Assembly (NCBI RefSeq): GCF_965204935.1
Contig: NZ_CBDBFO010000002.1
Origin: Hoeflea_A sp965204935
GTDB taxonomy: Bacteria; Pseudomonadota; Alphaproteobacteria; Rhizobiales; Rhizobiaceae
Length of the DNA stretch: 64,000 bases
Direction: 5' to 3' (one strand)
Below, one piece after another: positions 1 through 8,492 of this stretch (position 1 is the first letter of the stretch; every line of letters starts with the position of its first letter). The position numbers and the translations under genes were made by a program. The notes under the pieces were generated by a model. The model saw only the letters and a list, made by a program, of their open reading frames with translations. It had not been told where the DNA came from and made no database searches.

Positions 1-2
1 TG

Positions 3-1385
3 TCAGTCCTGAAGGCGGGTTATTGCATTACCGATTGCTTCGATGATCGCGTCAATATCGTCTCTGGTGCAGATCAATGCCGGACTGAGGCAGAGTGTGT
101 TGTTGTAGGCGTCAAAGCTGCGGTTGGTCGCTCCGATCACGACACCATTGGACATGCAGTCGGCAACAATCGCCTGGACTGTGCCTTCGCTTGCCGGCTC
201 CTTCGTTTCGCGATCCTTCACGAGTTCAAGTCCGCAGAAAAGTCCTTTGCCGCGAACATCGCCGACGATGGAATGCCGTTCCTTGAGGCCTTGCAGACAG
301 GCCATCAGATATTCGCCCATTGTCCTTGCGTTTTCGAGCAGATCCTCGTCCTCGATGATACGCATGTTTTCCAGCGCAGCCGCCGGGCCAGCCGCACAGC
401 CGCCGAACGTCGAGATATCGCGGAAATAGCTCATGGGATCTGAGGGATCGGACTTGAATTCGTTGAACACCGCCTCGGTGGTCACCGTGCACGAGATCGC
501 CGCGTAACCGGAGGCGACTCCTTTTGCCATTGTGACAATGTCGGGCTCGATGCCGTAATGCTGATAACCGAACCATTTTCCAGTGCGGCCCAAGCCGCAG
601 ACCACTTCGTCGATGTGAAGCAGGATATCGTATTTGCGGCAGATTTCCTGGACGGTCGGCCAATAGCCCTCTGGCGGTGTAATGACACCGCCGCCGGCCG
701 TTATCGGCTCCAGAACAATGGCGCCGACCGTGTCCGGATCCTCCCGAAGAATGACTTCCTCGATGGCGCGGGCCGCGCGAACACCATAATCCGCGCAATC
801 GCCATATTGCGACCGGTATTCAAGGCAGTGCGGCACCTCGACAAAACCGGGTGTAAAGGGGCCGTACTGGTCCTTTCTCTGGTTCTGACCGGTGGAGCTG
901 AGCGCTGTAATGGTGGTGCCGTGATAGTCGCGCTCCCGATAGAGGATCTTGTGCTTCCGGCCGTCATATTTGTTGTGCGCGATCTGCCGCACGATCTTGT
1001 AGGCCTTCTCATTGGCCTCGGACCCTGAATTGGAGAGATAGACACGGCTCATGCCTGGCATCTTTTCGATGAGTTTCCTGGCGAACTGTGCGCCCGGGAC
1101 ATTGCCGGCGGAGTTAGCAAAATAGTTGAGCTTCACAAGCTGTTCGCGCACGGCATCGGCAATGCTTTCCCGGCCATACCCGACATTGACGGTCCAGACA
1201 CCGCCCGACACCGCATCGAGGTATTCCTTGCCCTTTGCGTCCCAAACCCGCATGCCCTTGCCTTCGATAATCACCAGCGGGTCGCTGGTTTCATATTTTT
1301 TGTGCTGGCTGAGGTGATGCCAGACATGGGCACGGTCGCTTTCGATCACTTCGCTGAAATCATTGCTGCCAAGAGATATGTTCAT
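3..1385 (-). CDS. tpa: Taurine-pyruvate-type class III aminotransferase
   Basis: PLP-dependent aminotransferase of 460 aa that probably moves the amino group of taurine or a related omega-amine to pyruvate in the cytoplasm. The fold-type I landmarks are present: the NSGSEANE phosphate-binding turn near residue 120, HIDEVVCGLGRTG with the cofactor aspartate D259, and the Schiff-base lysine K288 in TMAKGVASGY. I chose the ATG at 1385 because GGGAG lies just upstream and the family N-terminus begins here; the frame stays open 90 codons further but that part has no aminotransferase character. No taurine transporter or sulfoacetaldehyde acetyltransferase (Xsc) gene is visible nearby, so the substrate is inferred from overall similarity. 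A beta-alanine or other omega-amino acid transaminase is the alternative. Confidence 0.8.
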   Translation of the reverse strand: MNISLGSNDFSEVIESDRAHVWHHLSQHKKYETSDPLVIIEGKGMRVWDAKGKEYLDAVSGGVWTVNVGYGRESIADAVREQLVKLNYFANSAGNVPGAQFARKLIEKMPGMSRVYLSNSGSEANEKAYKIVRQIAHNKYDGRKHKILYRERDYHGTTITALSSTGQNQRKDQYGPFTPGFVEVPHCLEYRSQYGDCADYGVRAARAIEEVILREDPDTVGAIVLEPITAGGGVITPPEGYWPTVQEICRKYDILLHIDEVVCGLGRTGKWFGYQHYGIEPDIVTMAKGVASGYAAISCTVTTEAVFNEFKSDPSDPMSYFRDISTFGGCAAGPAAALENMRIIEDEDLLENARTMGEYLMACLQGLKERHSIVGDVRGKGLFCGLELVKDRETKEPASEGTVQAIVADCMSNGVVIGATNRSFDAYNNTLCLSPALICTRDDIDAIIEAIGNAITRLQD

Positions 1386-1546
1386 CGTCTCGCTCCCAAG
1401 CGGCAAAGGGAACAAATCAACCCCGCCGACCGATCCTTGTGTAACGTCCTGAAACAGACAATCCCATGTGACCACGGGAACGCGATAGCCCCAGTTCCGG
1501 GCGCTCGATGACGCCAGATAACAGAGCGGCCCGAGGCCGGTGCGGC

Positions 1547-2467
1547 TCAGTGGTGTTCGGGGGCGAACCAGCCATCGCTGAAGCGCCGCTTCAGAAAATC
1601 GACCACGACCCGCACCTTGTAAGGCAGGTAGCGGCGGCTCGGATACACAAGCCATGCCGAGGCCTGCGCATGACCGCCTGCCATATCGAATTCAGGCAAC
1701 ACGTTGACAAGTTTGCCGGCATTGATGTCCGCCTGAACCATCCATTCGGCAAGCAGCGTCGGACCGAGTCCATCGCAGGCGCACTGCTGCAGGGCCTGCA
1801 CGGACGAAATGATGATGTCGCCGTCAATGGGGATCGTAAATTCGTTGCCGTCACGATCTCTGGCGACCCAGTTCTGATTGTAGGCCGGTGCACGAAACAG
1901 CAGGCAACGATGGTCGCTCAGGTCCGTCGGATGATTGATCTTCCGATTGGACTTCAGGTAGTCCGGGCTGGCGCAGACAAAGTAACGGGTATTGAACAGT
2001 TTTGTTGCGATGAGGTCGCCTTCGATTCTGCGACCGAGGCGAACCGCAAGATCGACGCGGCTGGCGACGAGATCCACCTGGTCGTCGGTCAGGTGGAGCT
2101 CGATGCGAAGGTCGGGAAACTCGGCGCGCATCTGAGGAAGAAGCGGCGTAAGACAAATCTGGCCAAATGCGACACTTGCCGTAATCCGCATGCTGCCCGT
2201 GGCACGGGCGCTGACGGCCAAAGCCTCTTCGCGGGCGTTATCCATGTAATCAATCAGCGCTTCCATCCGGTTGAGGTATATCTCTCCGGCTTCGGTCAGC
2301 GTCATGTTGCGGGTTGTTCGCTGGAACAGCCTGATGCCAAGTTCCGTTTCCAGGTTGGATACGGCCCGCGAGACTGTTGATGGATCCTGGTTGTTTTCGC
2401 GGGCCACCGCGGCAAAGCTGTTCCGCTTGGCAACGTCCACAAACAGCTTGAGGGTCTCAAGATCCAT
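1547..2467 (-). CDS. LysR-family transcriptional regulator
   Basis: A 306-aa LysR-type regulator. The winged helix-turn-helix lies at residues 1-60 (LKLFVDVAKRNSFAAVAREN, then STVSRAVSNLETELGIRLFQRTT), followed by a linker helix and a substrate-binding-like effector domain. The ATG at 2467 starts right at the HTH; an upstream in-frame start would add 35 residues foreign to the family. It lies 161 bp upstream of the aminotransferase on the same strand and could regulate it, although LysR proteins more often control divergent genes. The effector is unknown. The DNA upstream (2468-3386) holds no recognisable divergent target. Confidence 0.85.
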   Translation of the reverse strand: MDLETLKLFVDVAKRNSFAAVARENNQDPSTVSRAVSNLETELGIRLFQRTTRNMTLTEAGEIYLNRMEALIDYMDNAREEALAVSARATGSMRITASVAFGQICLTPLLPQMRAEFPDLRIELHLTDDQVDLVASRVDLAVRLGRRIEGDLIATKLFNTRYFVCASPDYLKSNRKINHPTDLSDHRCLLFRAPAYNQNWVARDRDGNEFTIPIDGDIIISSVQALQQCACDGLGPTLLAEWMVQADINAGKLVNVLPEFDMAGGHAQASAWLVYPSRRYLPYKVRVVVDFLKRRFSDGWFAPEHH

Positions 2468-3386
2468 TGCTGCACAATATGCACGAATATCCTGCCAGTC
2501 GAGCAATTTATTGTTCCTGGACCTCCATCTACTCTGAACTCGGGCGACTGCGTTACTGAGTCTAAATACCATTCAGGATCGCTGATGGAGCGTAATGGCA
2601 AGGTTGGGTTATCTGCCGGCACAAGCAAGTTCTTGGGCGGGACCAAAAGGCGGAAGCATGCAGGGCGAGGCACTTCCGTTCTTCCCGCCGACTATGACTG
2701 CTTTGCCGTTGACCCCGCCGCGTTTTCAATCCGCGGCGGCGTGGATTCGACATTGTCCATGGCGTCGATCCAAGGCGATTCTAATCAACTGGACGTCGCA
2801 GTTTCCCGCGACTGTCGCTCTTTCGGGCATTTCGACATCAAGACACAAGATGCAGGGTCAATCGAACCGATTGAACGTTTGTCGGGTTCGACCCCTGTGG
2901 CCTGGGGCAGGACAATTGATGTCATTGAACTGAGTGCCCGCTTCGGCATTCGCTCGACGCCGCAGACTGCTTGCAATGAGCGGTCTGCGGCGATCGCGAA
3001 TCCGCGCTGCAGCTGTAATGCGCAAGCTCGCGGCTCTGGAACAACAAACGGTGGCAACCAATATGCGGGTCGCCATCACGCCCTCCGGTACATGTCCAAT
3101 CCGCGCTGCGGGCTTCACGGTTCGCTTCGCGCAATGCCCGGCGATACGCGCCTTCGCCAGGCCTTGCCCGAAAGCGGATGAGGACTGTACCGGAGGTGAC
3201 GTCATCCACCGCTGATCATGCCCGGTGCAGGGCCCGACCAGTTCAGACTCAGCGGATTGCCGTTGAATTGAGATGATTGTTTTTCGGGCGGTGCAGGTAA
3301 AAGATCGCAATTCGGATTAAACCAAATTTAATCTGTAAAGACACATCCTTACACAAGTTTTTTGGTGCAAATGGTGGGCGGACCAT
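2468..3386. other. Intergenic stretch without a convincing gene
   Basis: About 920 bp between the LysR gene and the small monooxygenase gene. Open frames exist on both strands (for example 2585-3181 plus and 2858-3310 minus), but they overlap one another and are rich in Arg, Ser and Cys as out-of-frame GC-rich DNA is. None shows a domain I recognise. It could be the decayed remains of a gene. The last 80 bp are AT-rich and are the likely promoter region of the gene starting at 3387. Confidence 0.4.
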
Positions 3387-3728
3387 ATGACACAAGATGG
3401 GATTCGTTACGACTGGAACAACGCGCATTGCGCCTTTTTCTGGGAATACCGGGTGGACCCCAAAAATGCAGCCGCTTTTGAGGCGTTCTACGGTGCCGAA
3501 GGCAAGTGGTCGCAACTTTTCCGGCAGGCCAGTGGCTATGTGAGGTCGGAGCTGTTGCGCGATCCTGATGATACAACGCAATACCGGACCGGCGACTACT
3601 GGCAGTCGCGCGAGGCTTTTCTGGACTTCCTGAGGGACTTCTCGGAGCAGTATGACGAGCTGGGGACCCAATGCGCGGATCTCGCGACGGAACGCAAAAA
3701 CGCCGGCGTTTTTCTGACGACGGGTTAG
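3387..3728 (+). CDS. Small antibiotic biosynthesis monooxygenase-like (ABM) protein
   Basis: A 113-aa protein with the look of a dimeric alpha/beta-barrel (ABM/EthD-type) domain: a first beta strand FFWEYRVDP, a helix AAAFEAFYGAEGKWSQLFRQ, a strand YVRSELLRD and the typical YWQSREAFLDFLRDF turn-helix. Such proteins oxidise or bind small organic molecules without a bound cofactor. No catalytic residue can be assigned from sequence. It stands alone, convergent with the cupin gene at 3764-4075. Function beyond fold is unknown. Confidence 0.6.
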   Translation: MTQDGIRYDWNNAHCAFFWEYRVDPKNAAAFEAFYGAEGKWSQLFRQASGYVRSELLRDPDDTTQYRTGDYWQSREAFLDFLRDFSEQYDELGTQCADLATERKNAGVFLTTG

Positions 3729-3763
3729 TTTTCCCCGACTCGGGAGCCGTTTTCGGGCCACAG

Positions 3764-4075
3764 CTATTCCGGCTTCAAAAACTCGATTTCGATAAACGCG
3801 CATTCGAAGTCGTTGCCATTGATGACATCGTGTTCGACACCGGCGTTTCGAAAGTAGGGAATGCCGTTTTGCAATTTGGCATCGGTCATCTCGCCATTGC
3901 CAAGGTCAATTTCCAGAACGCCATCGAACATCGGCACAACCACATAGTCGTATTGGTGGCGGTGCCAGCCGGTATTGTCTCCGCGCTTTTTGAAGCGCCA
4001 TTCGGTCACGCGTGTCCGTTCGTTGTCGATCAGGACGTTGGCAATGGCGCTGCCGGGTTTGGTCTTGTCATCCAT
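3764..4075 (-). CDS. Small cupin-domain protein
   Basis: A 103-aa single-domain cupin. The first cupin motif is WHRHQYDYVVVPMFDGVLEI (two metal-ligand histidines plus the following acidic/Gly positions) and the second is NAGVEHDVINGND. It resembles the cupins often found with beta-alanine and omega-amino acid genes (BauB-like), which fits the nearby aminotransferase, but that link is inference. The start ATG at 4075 lies 72 bp after the 71-aa gene upstream on the same strand, and the two may be co-transcribed. Confidence 0.65.
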   Translation of the reverse strand: MDDKTKPGSAIANVLIDNERTRVTEWRFKKRGDNTGWHRHQYDYVVVPMFDGVLEIDLGNGEMTDAKLQNGIPYFRNAGVEHDVINGNDFECAFIEIEFLKPE

Positions 4076-4147
4076 TTGGAGTGTAACCTCTTTGAGTAAT
4101 GGTCCGAAGGGGACGAAAGACGCATCGGTCCTTCACGACTCCACCGT

Positions 4148-4363
4148 TTATTTTGCCGGAGCGCCATATTCGGCGATAAATTCGCGAAAAACATTATCCA
4201 GCTTTTCCCGGTCAGCGTACAGGTCAAGGTTTTCCAAAAGTACGACCAGCAGGTAGTTGTTTCCCAGACCCCAATCAGCGTTGAGATCGCGCAGCTGCGC
4301 ATAGGCAGCCTCCGTCAACCCGGCTGAGAAACGCTTGGGAAGCGGCAATCGCTTTTTTGCCAT
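4148..4363 (-). CDS. Small protein, possibly ribbon-helix-helix
   Basis: A 71-aa protein I do not recognise. It begins with a basic strand (KKRLPLPKRFSAGLT) followed by two amphipathic helices (EAAYAQLRDLNADWGL and NNYLLVVLLENLDLY), an order that resembles a ribbon-helix-helix DNA-binding unit. A good ribosome site (GAAAGG) precedes the ATG at 4363. It sits upstream of the cupin gene on the same strand and divergent to the peroxiredoxin gene. A DNA-binding role is inference only. Confidence 0.45.
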   Translation of the reverse strand: MAKKRLPLPKRFSAGLTEAAYAQLRDLNADWGLGNNYLLVVLLENLDLYADREKLDNVFREFIAEYGAPAK

Positions 4364-4565
4364 ATCATGACCTTTCCTTCAGGTGGCGTGTCGACGCGAT
4401 ACGGTATGATTCTGACCGGATCTGCCGACAGTCGCAATAAAGTCGCTACCGCCCCATATTGTGTTGATTGTCGGTATCTGTTGGTGTTGACTGAGGCAAG
4501 CATGCGTGCAGCAAGCAGGCAGCACCAGTTCAACAAAAGCCGCGATTCAAAAGGGAGATCAGGGT

Positions 4566-5228
4566 ATGACGAATTTGAGAATTGGCGACACGGCACCCGA
4601 TTTCGAAGCGGAAACCACGCAGGGAAAAATAAACTTCCACGAATGGCTCGGCGACTCCTGGGGCGTTCTGTTTTCACATCCCAAGGACTTTACCCCGGTT
4701 TGCACGACCGAGCTTGGTTACATGGCCAAGATCAATCCGGAGTTCGAAAAACGGAACGTCAAGATCATCGGTCTGAGCGTTGACCCGGTCGACAACCATG
4801 CAGAATGGGCTGCCGACATCGAGGAAACGCAGGGCTTTATGCCGGGTTACCCCATGATCGGTGATACTGACCTTCAAGTGGCGAAGCTTTACGGCATGCT
4901 TCCGGCCGGTGCGGGCGAAACTTCCGAGGGTCGCACCGCAGTCGACAATCAGACCGTCCGAACGGTGTTCGTCATCGCACCAGACAAATCGATCAAGCTG
5001 ATGATTTCCTATCCGATGAGTACAGGCCGCAACTTCAACGAGATCTTGCGAGTGATCGATTCCATGCAGTTGACGGCAAAGCATCAGGTGGCAACGCCTG
5101 TGAACTGGGAAGACGGCGACGATGTCATCATCGTGCCGGCGGTATCCAACGAAGATGCGGAGAAGAAGTTCCCGGGCGGTTGGAAAACCTTGAAGCCGTA
5201 CCTCAGGGTCGTGCCGCAACCCAAGTAG
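4566..5228 (+). CDS. 1-Cys peroxiredoxin (Prx6/AhpC-TSA family)
   Basis: Thiol peroxidase of 220 aa that reduces hydrogen peroxide and organic hydroperoxides. The peroxidatic motif DFTPVCTTE places the active cysteine at C46. No second cysteine is present, so this is a 1-Cys enzyme that needs an external thiol for recycling. The long C-terminal domain (residues 165-220, WEDGDDVIIVP onward) is typical of the Prx6 class. ATG 4566 follows a GGGAGATCAGGG ribosome site; an upstream in-frame start at 4506 would add 20 residues foreign to the family. Confidence 0.9.
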   Translation: MTNLRIGDTAPDFEAETTQGKINFHEWLGDSWGVLFSHPKDFTPVCTTELGYMAKINPEFEKRNVKIIGLSVDPVDNHAEWAADIEETQGFMPGYPMIGDTDLQVAKLYGMLPAGAGETSEGRTAVDNQTVRTVFVIAPDKSIKLMISYPMSTGRNFNEILRVIDSMQLTAKHQVATPVNWEDGDDVIIVPAVSNEDAEKKFPGGWKTLKPYLRVVPQPK

Positions 5229-5251
5229 ATACCAGCGTTCATTGACGAAGA

Positions 5252-5274
5252 CGGCGGCGCCCATCACGCCGCCG
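5252..5274. terminator. GC-rich hairpin between convergent genes
   Basis: A perfect 8-bp stem, CGGCGGCG with CGCCGCCG, and a 7-base loop lie between the peroxiredoxin gene and the convergent hydrolase gene. No T-run follows on either strand, so it could be a Rho-independent-like pause or only mRNA 3'-end protection. Confidence 0.35.
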
Positions 5275-5350
5275 CCCGTCCCGGCGGTCATCCCCGCCGG
5301 CGAACCCCGTCAGGCGGCGATCGCCTTCGGGGAACGCTCTGCTGTGGCGT

Positions 5351-6109
5351 CTACCAGGTGGAATCCGGATCGACCTTGAACAGGTGTTCCATGAAGACCC
5401 GGGTGACTTCCTTGAGCCGGTCGGAACGTGCGTGGTCGCGCTGCAGTTCGGCCGGCACGACATTCCATGTGATCGGCTCGACACCTGCTTCGATCATCCG
5501 GCGCATGCCGTTATCATGGGCCATCTGCGAAATGCTGCCGACGGCATCTTCCGGCACATACACATCGTAACCGGCCTTTTCCGCTTCGATCGCGGGATAA
5601 GCCAGGCACACATCGGTCCACAGTCCACCCATGATCAGTTTCTTGCGCCCGGTAGCCTCGACGGCCGCCACAAATTCAGGCTCTTCCCAGGCGTTGACAT
5701 TGGTGCGGTCAACAAACACGGCATTGGGGGCAAGCTTCTGCAGCTCCTCGATCATCGGGTCATAGCCGTTGAGGCCGACCGCGACGTGCGAGAAGATGAT
5801 CGGTATGTCGTAAATCACGGCGGTCTTGATGAGTCCCGTCGTGTTGTTGATCAATTCGTCATGGTCGATGTTGCGGACACCCTGAAGGATCGGCGGCTGA
5901 TAATCGATCAGAACAAGCGCCGAATTGGATGGCGACAGGAACGGGTCCTCGTCGGCAGCCCTGTGCGGCGTACCCTGATAACCTTCCGGATAGGTCGCGA
6001 CACCGTCGAGGGTCTTGATGCGGACCGTGTCAGAAGCGCCGGCCGGCTGTGGTAAGGTCAGCGTTGCCAGAGCGAGCGCAGCCGCAGTGAGTGCAATTGA
6101 CGGTTTCAT
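5351..6109 (-). CDS. Exported isochorismatase-family hydrolase
   Basis: A 252-aa cysteine hydrolase of the isochorismatase superfamily, closest in style to YcaC-like enzymes of unknown substrate. Residues 1-25 form a signal peptide (Lys start, long Ala/Leu core, AGA-SD cleavage site), so it should act in the periplasm, unusual for this mostly cytoplasmic family. Catalytic residues visible are D69 in LVLIDYQ and the nucleophile C168 in GGLWTDVCLAYPA. It lies 23 bp downstream of the VOC gene on the same strand, and the pair is divergent to the LysR gene at 6693, which probably controls them. Confidence 0.8.
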   Translation of the reverse strand: MKPSIALTAAALALATLTLPQPAGASDTVRIKTLDGVATYPEGYQGTPHRAADEDPFLSPSNSALVLIDYQPPILQGVRNIDHDELINNTTGLIKTAVIYDIPIIFSHVAVGLNGYDPMIEELQKLAPNAVFVDRTNVNAWEEPEFVAAVEATGRKKLIMGGLWTDVCLAYPAIEAEKAGYDVYVPEDAVGSISQMAHDNGMRRMIEAGVEPITWNVVPAELQRDHARSDRLKEVTRVFMEHLFKVDPDSTW

Positions 6110-6132
6110 GGTTTTGGCCTTTCTGCTTGGGT

Positions 6133-6573
6133 TCAGGAATTGATTTCCTCAACATGCTCCTTGATCAGTTCGGAAACGGCTGGGCCGGGTCCGACGAGTT
6201 CGAGCACATTGCGGTCAGGATCGCGGATGAAAATTGTTTTCGTGCCGCGAAAAACGCGCCTGCCGGTAATGGCGATACCGTTTTGGGTGACGAAGGTTTC
6301 GGTTGCTTCGGCCGATGCCACCTTCACCGCGACATGGGTAATGCCCGGATATTTGACATCCTCGTCCATCAGGACGTTCTCACCCTGCCGTGCGTTGGCA
6401 GGTCCGAGCAGATTGAAATTGATGCCGCTCGGATGAACCATGACCAGAGGGTGTCCCTGATCGAATCCGCCATCGGCGATGAGTTCGAATCCGAGCAGTT
6501 CGTAGAAAGCCACCGATCTGTCGCGATCGCTTATGCGGATCCCGATGTGATCGACATTCTTTATCTCCAGCAT
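6133..6573 (-). CDS. VOC-superfamily (glyoxalase/dioxygenase-like) protein
   Basis: A 146-aa metal-binding VOC protein. Paired beta-alpha-beta-beta-beta modules are visible: NVDHIGIRISDRDRSVAFYE opens module one, and ITHVAVKVASAEATETFV opens module two, which ends in IRDPDRNVLELVGP. Putative metal ligands are H9, the His of ITHVAV and the Glu of NVLEL. Substrate is unknown. I chose ATG 6573 at the start of the domain; an upstream start would add 21 residues of non-family sequence. Probably an operon with the isochorismatase-family gene. Confidence 0.75.
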   Translation of the reverse strand: MLEIKNVDHIGIRISDRDRSVAFYELLGFELIADGGFDQGHPLVMVHPSGINFNLLGPANARQGENVLMDEDVKYPGITHVAVKVASAEATETFVTQNGIAITGRRVFRGTKTIFIRDPDRNVLELVGPGPAVSELIKEHVEEINS

Positions 6574-6692
6574 CTCGCGCTCCTGATTGCGGTTGGGCGA
6601 TCGGTCTTCAGAACTTGCCAACCGGACAAGAGGCAATTTAGATTGCTGGGAATGGAATATTAATAGATCAATTGGAAGGTTATTATTTCCAA

Positions 6693-7601
6693 ATGAATGA
6701 TAATAAAAATCTCTTTGACGGCATGATCATTTTCTGCGCCGTTGTCGATGCCAACGGATTTGCAGCGGCTGGCGAACAGCTCGGCCATTCGGCGTCCCAT
6801 ATCAGCAAGGAAATCGCCAGCCTTGAGGAACGGCTGGGTGTGCGGCTGCTCAACCGGACCACGCGCACACTCAGCCTGACCGACATCGGCCGAACCTATT
6901 ACGAACAGGCCAGTGCGATCATCGACGACGCCCGCGATATTCGCGACCGCATTCTGGCTGTCGGTGATACGCCGATGGGTCTTTTGCGGGTGAGCGTGCC
7001 GGTAATGTTTGCTCGAAACTACCTCGATGCCTGGTTGCCGCAGTTCATGGACGCGTTCCCGAGCGTCCGGCTCCATATTGAGGCGAGTGACCGGATGGTC
7101 GATGTCGTCGCAGAGGGTTTTGACGTGGTTGTGCGGGCAGGGCGGCTCGAGGATACCAGCCTTATCGCGCGGCGGCTCATGACCTCGCGCATGCTGACCG
7201 TCGCTTCGCCCGGCTATCTTGCCCGACGTGGCACGCCGGAAACCCCGTCTGATCTCACTGGCCACACACTGATCGATTTCTCCTATCGAAGATCAGCGAC
7301 AACCTGGGAATACCGGGGGGCAGGGGAGAACAGGCTTTCGATCACGGTTACACCGACACTGGTCTGCAACAGCGCCGACACCGAACTGGCGGTCGCGCTC
7401 GCCGGAGCCGGAATCACGCGGCTGCCGAGCATGGCCTGTGAGAAAGAGCTTGCCTCTGGCGCTCTAGTGCCCATCCTGACGCGGTACGAAGAGGAGCCGA
7501 TTGGCGTATACGCGCTTTATCCGAGCCGCGTGCATCTCGCCGCAAAGGTACGTGCGTTCGTGGATTTTCTTGCTGCCCGCTGCGCAGATCTTACAGCATG
7601 A
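6693..7601 (+). CDS. LysR-family transcriptional regulator
   Basis: A 302-aa LysR-type regulator with the HTH at residues 8-67 (GMIIFCAVVDANGFAAAGEQLGHSASHIS, then LEERLGVRLLNRTTRTLSLTDIG). The effector domain follows and is of the CrgA-like group (RVSVPVMFARNYLDAWLPQFM). The start is the ATG at 6693; a TTG at 6672 is in frame but less likely. It is divergent from the VOC/hydrolase pair, 119 bp apart, the classic arrangement for a LysR protein and its target. The short inverted repeat CAATTTAGATTG in that gap is a candidate binding site. Confidence 0.85.
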   Translation: MNDNKNLFDGMIIFCAVVDANGFAAAGEQLGHSASHISKEIASLEERLGVRLLNRTTRTLSLTDIGRTYYEQASAIIDDARDIRDRILAVGDTPMGLLRVSVPVMFARNYLDAWLPQFMDAFPSVRLHIEASDRMVDVVAEGFDVVVRAGRLEDTSLIARRLMTSRMLTVASPGYLARRGTPETPSDLTGHTLIDFSYRRSATTWEYRGAGENRLSITVTPTLVCNSADTELAVALAGAGITRLPSMACEKELASGALVPILTRYEEEPIGVYALYPSRVHLAAKVRAFVDFLAARCADLTA

Positions 7602-7623
7602 GACACGACTGGCTGGGGCGCAC

Positions 7624-7929
7624 TTACCAGCCCTGCGTCTTGAAGTGCACGTCGGCGCCGGTGTTCTGCGGCTGGCCGCCGGCAAACTCCCGTACTTTGG
7701 CGGCGAAGGCCGAGAAATAGTCGCGCGACTGTACGGTCTTCAGCGTCTCCTGGCTGTCCCAGCGGCCCCAGTGTATCCGGGATTCGCCATCATCAGCGAC
7801 GGAGACCTGATAGGTAAACTTGCCTGAGACGTCGGTGTCGGCGTCGATCGATGCGATGAAGGTCTCGATGGCCTCACGCCAAGGCTCCTCGGGGCCTGAA
7901 TACTTGTATGTGATGGTGATGCCACGCAT
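7624..7929 (-). CDS. Small alpha/beta-barrel (ABM-like) protein
   Basis: A 101-aa hypothetical protein. Strand-helix-strand order (GITITYKY, then WREAIETFIASIDADTDV, then KFTYQVSVAD, and a final helix SRDYFSAFAAKVREFAG) suggests a dimeric alpha/beta barrel of the ABM type, but no specific family is recognised. It is convergent with the LysR gene. Upstream of its ATG lies an inverted repeat, TTATTTAA and TTAAATAA separated by 8 bp (7941-7964), that may be an operator. Confidence 0.5.
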   Translation of the reverse strand: MRGITITYKYSGPEEPWREAIETFIASIDADTDVSGKFTYQVSVADDGESRIHWGRWDSQETLKTVQSRDYFSAFAAKVREFAGGQPQNTGADVHFKTQGW

Positions 7930-8006
7930 GTCTCTCTCCCTTATTTAACAATAATATTAAATAACAATTGGGTCCATTGGCAAGTCGTATCGGCCAATTG
8001 GTCTTG

Positions 8007-8033
8007 CCCTCCTGACACCTACTGTCAGGAGGG
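8007..8033. repeat. Perfect 11-bp inverted repeat (hairpin)
   Basis: CCCTCCTGACA and its reverse complement TGTCAGGAGGG are separated by 5 bases, just downstream of the AHSA1-like gene. There is no following T-run, so a classical terminator is not assured. It may end the original arsR-AHSA1 transcript or protect its 3' end. Confidence 0.5.
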
Positions 8034-8057
8034 TCCGGCGCGCCGAGGGTACCGGGA

Positions 8058-8483
8058 CTATGCCGGCTGCAGGCTCTTGCGCAGGGAGTTGAAGTGCTCG
8101 TCCCAGCCGGCATCGAGCGCCATCATCAGGCCGAACGGCGCATCGACCTCGGCAAGGCCCGAGTGATGCAGCGTGAGCCGTGTGCCGTCTCCAACCTCAT
8201 CGAGTGTCCAGGTCACCGTGGTCATGGCGCCGTCGAGCGGCTGGACCGTGAACGAGCAGACAAGTTTGGACGGCTTTTCCATCTGCAGGACCGTGCCCCA
8301 GCAGAGCTTCCGGTCGGCACCGTCATCTGTCTTGCCGAGCAGGGCATAGTCCTCACCGTCGCGCAGATCCTGATCTGCAGGGTGAAACCACAGGGCAAGC
8401 TTTTGCCTGTCAGTCAGGAAACTCCAGACCGTTTCCCGCGACGCCGCCAGATAGACGGTCTTGGTGATCTCCGCATTAGTCAT
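8058..8483 (-). CDS. AHSA1/SRPBCC (START-like) domain protein, split from its arsR partner
   Basis: A 141-aa helix-grip protein of the AHSA1/Aha1-C-like SRPBCC group (KTVYLAASRETVWSFLTDRQKLALWFHP at the N-terminus, GWDEHFNSLRKSLQ at the C-terminus). Such proteins bind a hydrophobic ligand and are commonly encoded directly after an ArsR regulator. That regulator is at 11613-11981, now separated by the IS element. Removing the element restores an 8-base overlap (ATGACTAA) between the arsR stop and this ATG. The 8-bp target duplication leaves a weak GGA ribosome site in front of the ATG, but the native promoter is cut off. Confidence 0.75.
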   Translation of the reverse strand: MTNAEITKTVYLAASRETVWSFLTDRQKLALWFHPADQDLRDGEDYALLGKTDDGADRKLCWGTVLQMEKPSKLVCSFTVQPLDGAMTTVTWTLDEVGDGTRLTLHHSGLAEVDAPFGLMMALDAGWDEHFNSLRKSLQPA

Positions 8484-8484
8484 A

Positions 8485-8492
8485 TTTTTTCC
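8485..8492. repeat. 8-bp target site duplication, left of IS copy 1
   Basis: TTTTTTCC directly abuts the left inverted repeat and matches 11658-11665 beyond the right end exactly. Eight bases is the usual duplication length of the IS66 family. Confidence 0.9.

Noticed and set aside
2585..3181. A 198-aa open frame on the plus strand
   Set aside because: It overlaps several other open frames on both strands, has no recognisable domain and has a residue composition typical of out-of-frame GC-rich DNA.
3249..3803. A 184-aa minus-strand frame
   Set aside because: It is fully antisense to the better supported ABM-like gene and shows no domain.
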